This document shows positions 48,101 to 58,990 of a stretch of DNA of 64,000 nucleotides, piece after piece. The notes beneath the pieces are model-generated. The model made no database searches. It had not been told where the DNA came from and saw nothing but the letters and a program-made list of their open reading frames with translations. Position numbers and translations under genes: made by a program. This DNA comes from Halieaceae bacterium (lineage in GTDB: Bacteria; Pseudomonadota; Gammaproteobacteria; Pseudomonadales; Halieaceae), in contig CABYND010000007.1 in the NCBI GenBank assembly GCA_902520195.1, positions 31,529-95,528 on the forward strand. Reading direction: 5' to 3'. Position 1 is the stretch's first letter. Every line of letters starts with the position of its first letter.

Positions 48101-48859
48101 TTACCCCTTCTGGAGACCGCGCTGCCGCACGGCCTCGAACAGACAGACCCCAGCTGCGACCGACACATTCAGGCTTGAGACCGATCCCGCCATCGGCAGT
48201 TTGACGATGAAATCGCAAAGATCCCGGGTCAGACGGCGCATCCCCGCACCTTCTGAGCCGAGCACCAACGCGCAGGGTCCGCTCAGATCTTGCTCATATA
48301 GCGTTGCTTCCGAGTCGCCATCGGTGCCAATCACCCAAACACCCGCCTGCTTCAGGGACTCAATGGCTCTGGCAAGGTTGGTCACGCGCACCCAGGGGAC
48401 CGTCTCGGCGGCACCACTGGCCACCTTGCGTGCCACATCGTTCACATCAGCGCTTTTGTCTCTGGGAAAGACGACAGCAGTGACCCCTGCCGCATCGGCA
48501 CTGCGCAGGCAGGCCCCCAGATTGTGGGGATCGGTGACGCCATCCAAAATCAAAATGAGCGGGACGGCCACCTGCGACAGATTCTCGGCAAGCTCCGCCT
48601 CGCTCATCATGCCGCCGGCCTCGCCCCCGACTGTAGCGTCGAGAACCGCGACCACGCCCTGATGGCGCCCGGTCACCAGTGCGTCGAGTTCGGACCTGGC
48701 ACAGGGCAACACAGACACACCTTGATTTCGGGATAGCTCGCAAAGCGCCTGCATGCGCTTGTCCTGACGACCTGCCTGAACATGGAGGGCCGCAACCCGA
48801 CGCGGCGCTCTGCGGATCAGGCTCTCAACGGCGTGGTATCCAAATACGGTGTCAGTCAC
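48101..48859 (-). CDS. rlmB: 23S rRNA 2'-O-methyltransferase RlmB
   Basis: It methylates Gm2251 in the P loop of 23S rRNA. The 252-aa SpoU-family enzyme has VFGYHAVESLIRRAPRR, ILDGVTDPHNLGACLRSADA, and the knotted cofactor site VLGSEGAGMRRLTRDLCDF...SVSSLNVSVAAGVCLFEA. It starts at GTG, 3 bases after the rnr stop. Confidence 0.96.
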   Translation of the reverse strand: MTDTVFGYHAVESLIRRAPRRVAALHVQAGRQDKRMQALCELSRNQGVSVLPCARSELDALVTGRHQGVVAVLDATVGGEAGGMMSEAELAENLSQVAVPLILILDGVTDPHNLGACLRSADAAGVTAVVFPRDKSADVNDVARKVASGAAETVPWVRVTNLARAIESLKQAGVWVIGTDGDSEATLYEQDLSGPCALVLGSEGAGMRRLTRDLCDFIVKLPMAGSVSSLNVSVAAGVCLFEAVRQRGLQKG

Positions 48860-48862
48860 GGT

Positions 48863-51484
48863 TCACCGCCGCTTCTTCCCCGCTGGTGACTTTTTGCCCG
48901 GGCCGCGCTTAGCGCCCGAGGCCTTGCCCGCCTTGGATCCTTTGGCAGGCCGGCCTGAGGTCGATGCCTTTTTTGATTTGGCCGACTTGGCAGATTTCGC
49001 CGATTTTGATGGCTTGACTGACGACTTGCCTGACTTGCGCCCGCGGCCGCCACTGTCATTCTCCTCTGAGGAGGTGGTTTGGCGGCGGGGCGATTTCTTG
49101 TTGCGGCTCACTAAAGCCGGCTCACCCTTTGACCGGTAATTTCCACTTTTGCCACTCTTACCGCTCTTGCCTCGTTTGGAGAGCGCAACGCCGGCCAGTT
49201 CCAAGTCTATTTTTCTATCATCAAGGTCGACCCGGGCGACCCTGACAGTGACCGCCCCACCTAGTTGGAAGATTTGCCGCGTGCGTTCGCCAATCAGTCG
49301 CTGCTTGGCCTGATCGAAATGATAGTAATCGCCGGGTAAGGCACTGACGTGCATCAGGCCTTCGATATAGAGGTCACTCAATTCAACGAACACGCCGAAA
49401 TTGGTCACGGCGGCGATCACCCCCTCAAACTCCTCGCCGGTGCGATCCTTGAGAAACTCACACTTTAGCCAGGCATCGACCTCACGCGTCGCGTCGTCTG
49501 CGCGCCGCTCGGTCATCGAACACTGCTCTCCGAGAGCGGCCATGGCACCTATGTCGTAAGGGTAGATTGTCTCGCGCTTGAGCGCGCGCGCCCCTTTGAC
49601 CCGCTCGATGTGAGCGCCCTTCCCGCGACTTCGGATCGCAGCGCGAATCGCGCGGTGCACCAACAGATCGGGATAGCGGCGAATGGGTGAGGTGAAATGC
49701 GCGTAGGCCTCGTAGTGGAGGCCAAAATGCCCGGCGTTCTCCGGTTGATATACGGCCTGTGAAAGTGAACGCAGCAACATCGTTTGAATAATGTGGCTGT
49801 CGTCGCGGCCATCCACAGTGCCGAGCAACGACTGATAGTGCTCGGGGGTAGGTTTCAGACCGCCTGGCAAGTCCAGCGACAGCTCTCCCAAAAAGGCACG
49901 GAGGTTCTCGAGTTTTTCTGCGCTGGGGCCCTCGTGAACGCGAAACAGCGCCGGTTGCTCGAGCGCTTCGAGGAACTGTGCGGTGGCCACATTGGCAGCC
50001 AGCATGCACTCCTCGATCAACTTGTGGGCGTCGTTGCGTTGCACCGGCTTGATGGCAGCGATCTTGCGCTGCTCATCAAATAGAATGCGGGTTTCCTGCG
50101 TGTCAAAATCAAGCGCACCCCGCTGCTCTCGGGCGCTCCGAAGGACTTGGTACAGCCGATAGAGCCGTTCGATCTCCTTGCCGCGCTCGGCGGGCACGCG
50201 TGGACTCCAGCCATCCTCAATCACCGCACCGACATCGGTATAGGTGAGCCGCGCGTGGGAATGAATCACCGCTTCGTAAAAAGTGTAGTCCTGGAGCCGA
50301 CCGGTGCGGTCGATGTGCACGTCGCAGACCATCGCCAGTCGGTCTACCTGCGGCTTCAACGAGCACAGACCGTTTGAAAGGACTTCTGGGAACATGGGCA
50401 CGACTCGTTCGGGGAAGTACACCGAATTACCCCTGATGCTCGCTTCCTCATCGAGCGCGGAGCCGACGGGGACGTAATGGGACACATCGGCGATCGCCAC
50501 GCGCAGCTGAAACCCCTTAGAGGTTTCCTCGCACCACACGGCGTCATCAAAATCTTTGGCGTCCTCGCCATCGATGGTGACAAACGGGACCTCGCGCAAA
50601 TCCACCCGGTGGGTTTTATCTGCCTCGGCGGGCTCCTCACCCAGCGCGCTGGCCTCCCGCAACACCTTATCCGGCCATTCCCAGGGAATGCCGTGGGCGC
50701 GAATAGCGACGTCAATCTCCAGTCCCGGGTCGAGGTGATCGCCTAGCACCTCCTCGACCTCGCCCTTGGCACCCAAGGTGGCCGAGGGGTAATCAGTGAG
50801 CACCACCGATACCAACTGCCCATGGCGCGCACCGCCCTTGGCTTTGGGCGGAATCAGGATGTGATTACGAATGCGCGTGTTATGAGGGAGCAAAAAGCCA
50901 ATGCCGCTCTCTTCCATGTAGCGCCCGACCACCTTGGCATGCGCTCGGGTGAGCACCTCAACGATCTGCCCCTCGGCCCGACCACGGCGATCGAGACCCG
51001 CGACAGAGACCAACACCTCGTCACCATCGAACACCTGATACATCTCGCGGGCGGAGAGAAACAAATTCTCTGCTTCCCCCTCTAGTGGTCTCGCAAAACC
51101 GTAACCATCCCTGTGGCCCATGACCCGACAGCGCAGCAAGTCCATTCGCTTGGGCACACCATAGGCTCCCCGCCTGCCAGAGATGATCTGACCGTCGCGT
51201 TGCATCGCGCGCAGACGTTTACCCAATGCGTCCAGATCGCGCTCCCCACATAAACCCAGCGCTTCGGCAATGTCAGCAAACGCCAAAGGGGCATCCGCCG
51301 CTTCGAGCAAGCCCAAAATCACTTCCCGGCTGGGAATGGGGTGCTCGTAACGGCCTTGCTCCCGCGCCGCATGGGGGTCAACGGGTGAGCTTGAGGAACT
51401 GTTTTTACGGCGTGGCGCCAAGATGAAGTCCGATGGCTGGATTCGGCCGGCTGGAAAGGTAAGGTCATTATACGCGGGAAACAT
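48863..51484 (-). CDS. rnr: Ribonuclease R
   Basis: A processive 3'-5' exoribonuclease that can unwind structured RNA and works in rRNA and tmRNA-linked decay. It has an N-terminal winged helix (NPIPSRE-like HPIPSREVILGLLEAAD), cold-shock domains, the RNB catalytic motif VTIDGEDAKDFDDAVWCEE with DDAHKLIEECM-like NDAHKLIEECMLAANV, an S1 domain (GVIAAVTNFGVFVELSDLYI), and a Lys/Ser-rich basic tail (SAKSAKSAKSKK). The frame is open from ATG 51484. A TATAAT box at 51467-51472 on the same strand would place transcription downstream of that codon, so TTG 51421 is a serious alternative. Confidence 0.94.
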   Translation of the reverse strand: MFPAYNDLTFPAGRIQPSDFILAPRRKNSSSSSPVDPHAAREQGRYEHPIPSREVILGLLEAADAPLAFADIAEALGLCGERDLDALGKRLRAMQRDGQIISGRRGAYGVPKRMDLLRCRVMGHRDGYGFARPLEGEAENLFLSAREMYQVFDGDEVLVSVAGLDRRGRAEGQIVEVLTRAHAKVVGRYMEESGIGFLLPHNTRIRNHILIPPKAKGGARHGQLVSVVLTDYPSATLGAKGEVEEVLGDHLDPGLEIDVAIRAHGIPWEWPDKVLREASALGEEPAEADKTHRVDLREVPFVTIDGEDAKDFDDAVWCEETSKGFQLRVAIADVSHYVPVGSALDEEASIRGNSVYFPERVVPMFPEVLSNGLCSLKPQVDRLAMVCDVHIDRTGRLQDYTFYEAVIHSHARLTYTDVGAVIEDGWSPRVPAERGKEIERLYRLYQVLRSAREQRGALDFDTQETRILFDEQRKIAAIKPVQRNDAHKLIEECMLAANVATAQFLEALEQPALFRVHEGPSAEKLENLRAFLGELSLDLPGGLKPTPEHYQSLLGTVDGRDDSHIIQTMLLRSLSQAVYQPENAGHFGLHYEAYAHFTSPIRRYPDLLVHRAIRAAIRSRGKGAHIERVKGARALKRETIYPYDIGAMAALGEQCSMTERRADDATREVDAWLKCEFLKDRTGEEFEGVIAAVTNFGVFVELSDLYIEGLMHVSALPGDYYHFDQAKQRLIGERTRQIFQLGGAVTVRVARVDLDDRKIDLELAGVALSKRGKSGKSGKSGNYRSKGEPALVSRNKKSPRRQTTSSEENDSGGRGRKSGKSSVKPSKSAKSAKSAKSKKASTSGRPAKGSKAGKASGAKRGPGKKSPAGKKRR
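51467..51472 (-). promoter_or_regulatory. Possible -10 element of rnr
   Basis: A perfect TATAAT on the minus strand inside the first codons of the longest rnr frame. The expected -35 17 bases upstream reads CGATCC, a poor match. If real, translation must begin further downstream, for example at TTG 51421. Confidence 0.4.
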
Positions 51485-51532
51485 CCCCCGGATCGTGGGG
51501 CCGCGACGGTGCTGGGGAATCGATACACGAAA

Positions 51533-51561
51533 TTGACAGCCGAGAGTCGAGGCAGTAGTCT
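51533..51561 (+). promoter_or_regulatory. Promoter of tRNA-Leu
   Basis: TTGACA (51533-51538), a 17-base spacer and TAGTCT (51556-51561), followed by the GC-rich discriminator GCGCGCC typical of stringently controlled stable-RNA promoters. Transcription would begin about 27 bases before the mature tRNA. Confidence 0.8.
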
Positions 51562-51594
51562 GCGCGCCCTCTGATCGATCATAGATTTCCCGCT

Positions 51595-51681
51595 GCCCAG
51601 GTGGTGAAATTGGTAGACACGCTAGCTTCAGGTGCTAGTGCTCGCAAGGGCGTGGAGGTTCAAGTCCTCTCCTGGGCACCA
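51595..51681 (+). tRNA. tRNA-Leu (anticodon CAG)
   Basis: An 87-base tRNA with a long variable arm, acceptor GCCCAGG/CCTGGGC, encoded CCA, T-loop GGTTCAAGTCC, and anticodon loop TTCAGGT giving CAG. In Pseudomonas this tRNA lies between purA and rnr. Here about 4.7 kb of other genes separates it from purA. Confidence 0.96.
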
Positions 51682-51777
51682 TCCTTTATCAGTCATGCAC
51701 CCCCTCTCTGCGGATCGCATATCGAACTCCGATTCGTGAAGAGGACTATTCCAACTGCGCGCCAGGAGCGCTTGCGT

Positions 51778-51815
51778 GATCCAGCTCACCGCGGTGAGGC
51801 TCGAAACCCCGGATC
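51778..51815. other. Nested inverted repeats after tRNA-Leu
   Basis: A perfect 14-bp palindrome CTCACCGCGGTGAG (51785-51798) lies within outer arms GATCC and GGATC. It is six bases from the 3' end of the CNNM gene and may act as its terminator, though no T-run follows. Confidence 0.45.
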
Positions 51816-51820
51816 ACCCT

Positions 51821-52879
51821 CTAATGGGCACCATCCCCTTCTTGCTGTGCTTCGACGCTGTCCAATCGCTCGCGATGCTTGTCTCGCGCCAGCGCCTGCA
51901 TGTCCGCAACCGCGTCGCTCTCGTCAACGATCTCTCTGCCCAAGAGCGTCTCGATAGCATCCTCCAATGTGACAATGCCTGCGGTCTGGCCGAACTCGTC
52001 CTCGACCATAGCCAGATGCGCCTGCTCGCGAATAAAGCGGTCGAGTAACCGATAAACAGGCATCTCCTCCGGCACACGCACTATCGGCTGTGCATAACCC
52101 GCAATCGCATCACTTGCGCCGCCTTCCCGCTCGGCCTCAAAGAGCCCCACACGCATCACCATGCCCGTCACGTTATCGGTGGAGTCGCAAAAGATCGGGA
52201 TGCGCGTGAATTGGCGAGTGGCTTCCAGGCCAAGGGCTTCAGAGACGGTCGTGGTCTCGTCCAGCATGTGCACCACCGTGCGCGGCGTGAGAATCTCGCT
52301 GGTCTGGGTATCGCTCAGTTTGAGCAGGTTCACCAGATACTCGTTTTCCTGCGCCATGAGCGCGCCGTCTTTGCGCCCCAGAGACGCCAGCGCCAGAATT
52401 TCTTCGCGGGTGATTTCGTCCTTGTGGCTTTTACCCAGCAGTTGCGTCAGGCGCGTCGATACCCATACCAACGGATACACCAACCGCACCAGCCAACGGA
52501 TAGTAAACGCCGCCGGCACTGCCAGCTGTCGCCAGTAGGTCGCCCCAAGCGTCTTCGGGATGATCTCGGAGAAATACAGAATCGCCAGGGTCAGCAAGAC
52601 CGCAATCAGGGTCTCTGCTTCAGGGCCAAACACACGCAGCGCCTGCGCGCCGACACCCGCTGCTCCCATCGTGTGGGCGAAGGTGTTGAGGATAAGAATG
52701 CTCGAAAGCGATTCATCCAAACGGTCTTTCACGGACTGGATTGCCTTCCCCGACTTGGGGCGCTCCTGAGTCAGCTGTTCTAAATAGCTTGGCGTGATGG
52801 ATAGCAGCACCGCCTCCAGCACAGAGCACAGGAATGAGACCCCGATTGCGATCGCCAGATAAACGAGGAGCAACGTCAC
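51821..52879 (-). CDS. CNNM/DUF21 transmembrane protein with CBS pair
   Basis: A CorC/HlyC-type "hemolysin" family protein, today linked to magnesium or divalent cation export. The N-terminal DUF21 domain has four hydrophobic segments (LLLVYLAIAIGVSFLCSVLE; YFSEIIPKTLGATYWRQLAV). A CBS pair follows (SEILTPRTVVHMLDETTTVS; VEDEFGQTAGIVTLEDAIET). It ends soon after, with no CorC_HlyC domain. The frame extends to 52921, but GTG 52879 overlaps the TGA of the upstream GFA gene by 3 bases in GTGA, which suggests coupled translation; this gives 352 aa. Confidence 0.88.
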   Translation of the reverse strand: MTLLLVYLAIAIGVSFLCSVLEAVLLSITPSYLEQLTQERPKSGKAIQSVKDRLDESLSSILILNTFAHTMGAAGVGAQALRVFGPEAETLIAVLLTLAILYFSEIIPKTLGATYWRQLAVPAAFTIRWLVRLVYPLVWVSTRLTQLLGKSHKDEITREEILALASLGRKDGALMAQENEYLVNLLKLSDTQTSEILTPRTVVHMLDETTTVSEALGLEATRQFTRIPIFCDSTDNVTGMVMRVGLFEAEREGGASDAIAGYAQPIVRVPEEMPVYRLLDRFIREQAHLAMVEDEFGQTAGIVTLEDAIETLLGREIVDESDAVADMQALARDKHRERLDSVEAQQEGDGAH

Positions 52880-53274
52880 TCGGTATTCCCGAATGCGTTC
52901 AGGCGCGGATCCACCTCGCACCAGCGTGGCGCGCTGCCACCGAAGTAAGCGATCTGCGGTGTGAATTGGGTACCGTCATCGAAGGTCATGGCATTCACCG
53001 AGGCCACACCGAGTTCATCAGACTGCACCATGATCTGCGTGCCGCAGGTGCCACAAAAGTTGCGGGTCACCTCGCGGCCCGAGCCCGGATCATAGGTATA
53101 GGGGGTCAGAGTTCCTCGCAATAATCGAAAGTCGGAGGGCGCTACCGCATAGGAGGCCCAGTGGGAGCTCCCGCCCACCACCTGACAATCGGTGCAATAG
53201 CACAACCCCTGCATCTGAGATTCGGTCAGCAACTCATACTGCACGGCTTTGCAAAAACAGGCACCAGAAATCAT
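52876..53274 (-). CDS. GFA-family (DUF636/CENP-V fold) zinc protein
   Basis: The 132-aa protein begins MISGACFCKAVQYELLTESQ. It has the cysteine set of the glutathione-dependent formaldehyde-activating family: CFC near 6-8, CYCTDCQ near 25-31 and FCGTCGTQI near 73-81. Family members are carbon-sulfur lyase-like zinc proteins, mostly of unknown substrate. No formaldehyde dehydrogenase is nearby, so the name should not be read as function. It is coupled to the CNNM gene by a 4-base overlap. Confidence 0.88.
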   Translation of the reverse strand: MISGACFCKAVQYELLTESQMQGLCYCTDCQVVGGSSHWASYAVAPSDFRLLRGTLTPYTYDPGSGREVTRNFCGTCGTQIMVQSDELGVASVNAMTFDDGTQFTPQIAYFGGSAPRWCEVDPRLNAFGNTE

Positions 53275-53354
53275 TCCGACTTACCGCTCCTTTTATTGGG
53301 CTTCCGTTATTGGCTCAGCACACGCTGGTGCACTGGATAACCCTTTACAGGGTA

Positions 53355-53747
53355 CTAGACGCCGAACAATACGCCATGCATCACGCGACCTGGCCACAGC
53401 GTGAACACGCCGGTCACCAGTAGTGCGAGGATATAGAGCAGCACCATCCAGATCTTGTGCAGGCGGTAATTGCCCTGACGGGCGCAGTAAACCGCCGTCA
53501 CCAGTGAGAACAGGGTCCAAATGCTGAGCACGTGAATCGGGCTGAACGCACCCCACAGCTTCAGTTCGCTAATGAAAAAAGATGAGATAGCCACATAGGT
53601 CATCAGGCCGACCCAGGCCCAGCCCAGGGTGCGGTGTCGCGCCGTGCCTTTGGCAGATGCTAATTGCGCGCCACCCAACACCACCGCGGCCATAGCTGCC
53701 AGCGCATGGCTGGGAATCGGCATGACCTGACTGCGCAAAAGCTCCAT
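53355..53747 (-). CDS. DUF2306-type small membrane protein
   Basis: A 130-aa inner-membrane protein with four hydrophobic segments. The features HALAAMAAVVLGGAQL, KGTARHRTLGWAWVGLM, SSFFISELKLWGAFSPIHVL and NYRLHKIW fit the DUF2306 (predicted membrane protein) pattern. The conserved histidines (about 14, 38, 72 and 96) could bind heme or metal. The function is unknown. It is the last gene of a run of three membrane proteins reading leftwards. Confidence 0.72.
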   Translation of the reverse strand: MELLRSQVMPIPSHALAAMAAVVLGGAQLASAKGTARHRTLGWAWVGLMTYVAISSFFISELKLWGAFSPIHVLSIWTLFSLVTAVYCARQGNYRLHKIWMVLLYILALLVTGVFTLWPGRVMHGVLFGV

Positions 53748-53767
53748 TTGGCGAGATCTGTTCTAAA

Positions 53768-53905
53768 TCAAGTCTGCGTGGGCGGTTCGCTCTCTTCAGA
53801 CTCGCTCGACGCCTCGGGGCGCTGAGACACCATCCAGCGGTTGATGAGAATCATGCAGCCCGTCACAACGACCACAAACCCCAAGGCAATCAGCATAAAA
53901 AGCAT
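53768..53905 (-). CDS. Small single-pass membrane protein with acidic tail
   Basis: A 45-codon frame beginning MLFMLIALGFVVVVTGCMIL, one membrane helix of about 20 residues, followed by a short acidic tail (EASSESEESEPPTQT). It starts 4 bases after the stop of the upstream membrane gene and ends 20 bases before the DUF2306-type gene, so the spacing fits an operon. I recognise no family. Confidence 0.6.
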   Translation of the reverse strand: MLFMLIALGFVVVVTGCMILINRWMVSQRPEASSESEESEPPTQT

Positions 53906-53909
53906 GGTG

Positions 53910-54395
53910 TCAGCCTCGCGTGCGGGTCAGCCACATCCACTGTGCCAACACGCCCACGATAAATGCCGCCAAAAATGCCAGGTGAAAGCTCTGCACCAGC
54001 GGTGCGTTCAGCGAGTCGACGAAAGGGTCACCTACCGGCAGGCGCCTGAGAAAATCGGTAATCGCCGGAATCATGTGAAAGAGCACGGTGGCCGTGTAGG
54101 CGCCGGTTTGCAGGTATACCGACCACTTGCCGAATGGCGCCAGCGTCTCCATTAGGTACCCTGCCAACAGGGCCGTCAGAGTGAGTACGGCGAGGATATG
54201 GCCGACCCCAAAACCACCCTGGTTATAGATAGCCAGCGCGGAGCCTGCGACCACTAATGTGATAAGGAGATAGGCACGCCCCAACTTATCGGCGGCGCGA
54301 ATGATGCGATGCTGATACAGCGTGCAGCCCGCCGCGAGGATGGCGATCACGCCCATCACCGTGTGAAACCAACCGAGCAAGGTCATTGGAGGCAT
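53910..54395 (-). CDS. Inner-membrane protein, unknown family
   Basis: The 161-aa protein has about five hydrophobic segments: LGWFHTVMGVIAILAAGCTL, LLITLVVAGSALAIY, GHILAVLTLTALLAGYLMET, YLQTGAYTATVLFHMIPAIT and FHLAFLAAFIVGVLAQWMWL. Histidines near 11, 65, 106 and 137 lie in or beside helices, reminiscent of heme-binding or DUF2306/DUF2243-like proteins, but I cannot assign one. It heads the small membrane-protein run. Confidence 0.65.
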   Translation of the reverse strand: MPPMTLLGWFHTVMGVIAILAAGCTLYQHRIIRAADKLGRAYLLITLVVAGSALAIYNQGGFGVGHILAVLTLTALLAGYLMETLAPFGKWSVYLQTGAYTATVLFHMIPAITDFLRRLPVGDPFVDSLNAPLVQSFHLAFLAAFIVGVLAQWMWLTRTRG

Positions 54396-54517
54396 ATCCG
54401 TATTTCCTATCTATTTCCTAATGTTTATCCGCCCTAGCGATAGGTGAACCACCAAGGTGAGGTGCTGGGGGCAACAGCCTAGTGAGGCCTCATCCACATT
54501 GCAAACAGCGATGATTG

Positions 54518-55390
54518 CTAGCCAGCGGGCGCAAAAGCACCCGCGAATTGCCGCGTGAAGGTTTCTAGGCCCACCGCAGGGCGACCCAAGAGATCGGCAG
54601 TGGTCGAGTGCTGCTCTTCGAGGGACCCCGCGGCGATCTCGGCAAAGAGTTCACACACGGCGTCGAGCTGCCACACCGATTGAATAAACTGCCCCAACAC
54701 TTCACGGAATGCCTCTGGGCTTTGCGCCATGTAGCTGACCGGGCGCTGCAATACGGTACCCATGCGCGCCGCCACCTCATGAAAATCCATGATTGCGGGC
54801 CCGGTTAATCGATAGGCCTGCCCCGTGTGACCCTCACCGGTCAGCACCACCGCCGCCACCTCGCCCACGTCCCGCGAGTCGATCATGGCGGTTTTTGCGG
54901 TGCCGAGTGGCAAAGCAAAACTGTTGGTTCGAGCGATGGAACCCGCATACATCAGCATGTTTTGCATGTGGTAATTGGGGTGCAGAAAGGTCCAGTCCAC
55001 CCCTCGCGAGGCAATGTGCTGCTCGGTGTCGTAGTGGTTCTTGAGCAAGGTCGCAATGGCATCGGGCGCCGCCTCCATGGATGACACTCACACCAGATGC
55101 GATACACCGGCATCGGCGGCAAGGCTGGCGAATTGGCGCTCCAGTTTTGCCTGGTCCGGGTGGTTACCCATCACTATGAGTGCGCGGCTAACGCCCTGCA
55201 GCGCCTGCTCAACGATAGCGGGATCATTAAGGTCACCTTGCACGATTTCCGCCGCATCGGGATCGAAAGCCACCTTGTCGGGATCTCTGACCAGGGCTCT
55301 GAAGGGTATATTCGCTCGCGCCAGCGCTTTGGCGGCTGCGGAACCGACGCGCCCGGTGGCGCCCGTTTATAAAATCACATTCGTCTCCAT
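54518..55390 (-). pseudogene. NmrA-like NAD(P)-binding protein gene with two in-frame stops
   Basis: One 291-codon frame from ATG 55390 to 54518 reads as an NmrA/HSCARG-type atypical short-chain dehydrogenase. The N-terminal METNVIL is followed by TAA (55367-55369) and then TGATGRVGSAAAKALA. Next comes VRDPDKVAFDPDAAEIVQGD, ending GVSHLV before TGA (55088-55090), then VSSMEAAPDAIATLL to the C-terminus. There is no frameshift and the rest is well kept, so the lesions are recent point changes or sequencing errors. An internal GTG at 55087 could still give a 189-aa fragment without the cofactor site. Confidence 0.82.
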
Positions 55391-55521
55391 TCCTTTCAGC
55401 GTCCAGTTTGCGTCGCGGCGCTGTATTTGCGTCGCTGTGGTGCCGATCAGTACAGTGGTAAGTGACAATGCTGCGGGCGCCACCAGCGCCTCGCGTCGAT
55501 ACGCTCTTTTGGGACCATAAC

Positions 55522-55818
55522 ATGCCCCGATTAAGGCCAAATGCGGAAGACTCCCGACGCGGAGCACAGCAGTTTTTTGCGCTGCTGCTCCCCTTGCTGG
55601 TTGCGGGATGCAGCCTGTCGGGCTGCGCAACCAAGCCCGCAGATTTGCAGGCCGAGCTTTACCCGGAGGATCAGCAGCCTTATTTCAAAACTTGCCTCGC
55701 TCGCCACGACGGGACGTATCACGAGCGGGAGTTACAACAACATCGATTTATCGACATCTATGCGGAACCAGCGCCAGACGAAGGCCCGATGACCGACGAC
55801 TGTGTTATCCGTGAATAA
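55522..55818 (+). CDS. Small lipoprotein, unknown
   Basis: A 98-aa protein with a type II signal (FFALLLPLLVAGCSLSGC; lipobox LVAGC, Cys about 29). The mature part has two further cysteines (TCLARHDGTYHERELQQHRF; TDDCVIRE) that may form a disulfide. The frame is open from 55462, but ATG 55522 puts the signal peptide at a normal position. It overlaps the next gene by 17 bases. Confidence 0.72.
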   Translation: MPRLRPNAEDSRRGAQQFFALLLPLLVAGCSLSGCATKPADLQAELYPEDQQPYFKTCLARHDGTYHERELQQHRFIDIYAEPAPDEGPMTDDCVIRE

Positions 55819-56308
55819 GGGCTTGAGTGCTCCGGTGCGGGGTCAGGCGGGATTTTCGCGCTGCCGCCGTTATCGTTACTGGCTGCGGAGAGACTGGGAC
55901 CGCGCCCTGCCCCAGTGCGCGTTCGTTGGCCTGAACCCCTCTACCGCCGACGCCCAAACCGATGATCCGACTCTACGGCGGTGTATGGGGTTCGCCCGTC
56001 AATGGGGGTATGGGTCACTGCTGTTGGTCAATCTCTTCGGCTTCCGCGCCACCGACCCTGCCGCGCTCTCCACCGTATCCGACCCCGTCGGCCCGAGAGC
56101 CAACCATTGGCTGCGGCGGGCAGCCGCAGAGTCACCACTGCTCGTGGCAGCCTGGGGCAACGGCGGGCAGTTGTTTGAGAGAGCGACCCGGGTGGCTCAC
56201 CTGATTCATAACGCCCAGTGCCTTGGTGTCACAGCACAGGGCATGCCAAGGCACCCGCTCTATTGCCCGAAGCGCTCGTGCCTCATCCCTTATCGCCCGC
56301 CCAGCTGA
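55802..56308 (+). CDS. DUF1643-family protein
   Basis: The 168-aa protein has the DUF1643 hallmarks FSRCRRYRYWLRRDWDRALP, FVGLNPSTADAQTDDPTLRR, WGYGSLLLVNLFGFRATDPA and LGVTAQGMPRHPLY. The fold resembles uracil-DNA-glycosylase-like proteins and the function is unknown. GTG starts at 55802 and 55811 are both possible. It ends 90 bases from the convergent purA. I see no clear terminator between them. Confidence 0.85.
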   Translation: MLSVNKGLSAPVRGQAGFSRCRRYRYWLRRDWDRALPQCAFVGLNPSTADAQTDDPTLRRCMGFARQWGYGSLLLVNLFGFRATDPAALSTVSDPVGPRANHWLRRAAAESPLLVAAWGNGGQLFERATRVAHLIHNAQCLGVTAQGMPRHPLYCPKRSCLIPYRPPS

Positions 56309-56398
56309 CATGACTCACCGCTGAGGGGCTTTCCCTGCCGGCCGACTCGCGAGGCTGGCACTCACCTTTGAGAGAATTTTGCTAAGCAGCAGCAACTG

Positions 56399-58863
<2,465 letters not shown>

Positions 58864-58990
58864 CGTGTTTTTCCGTCAGGACGTGGTGCCGCAGAAAACG
58901 CTCAAGCAGAGAATAACACAGGGGAAAGGGGGGAAGACCGGGCGCGCAGAGCGCGCCCAACTATTTACGATCGAACCTGTTACGCTCGAC

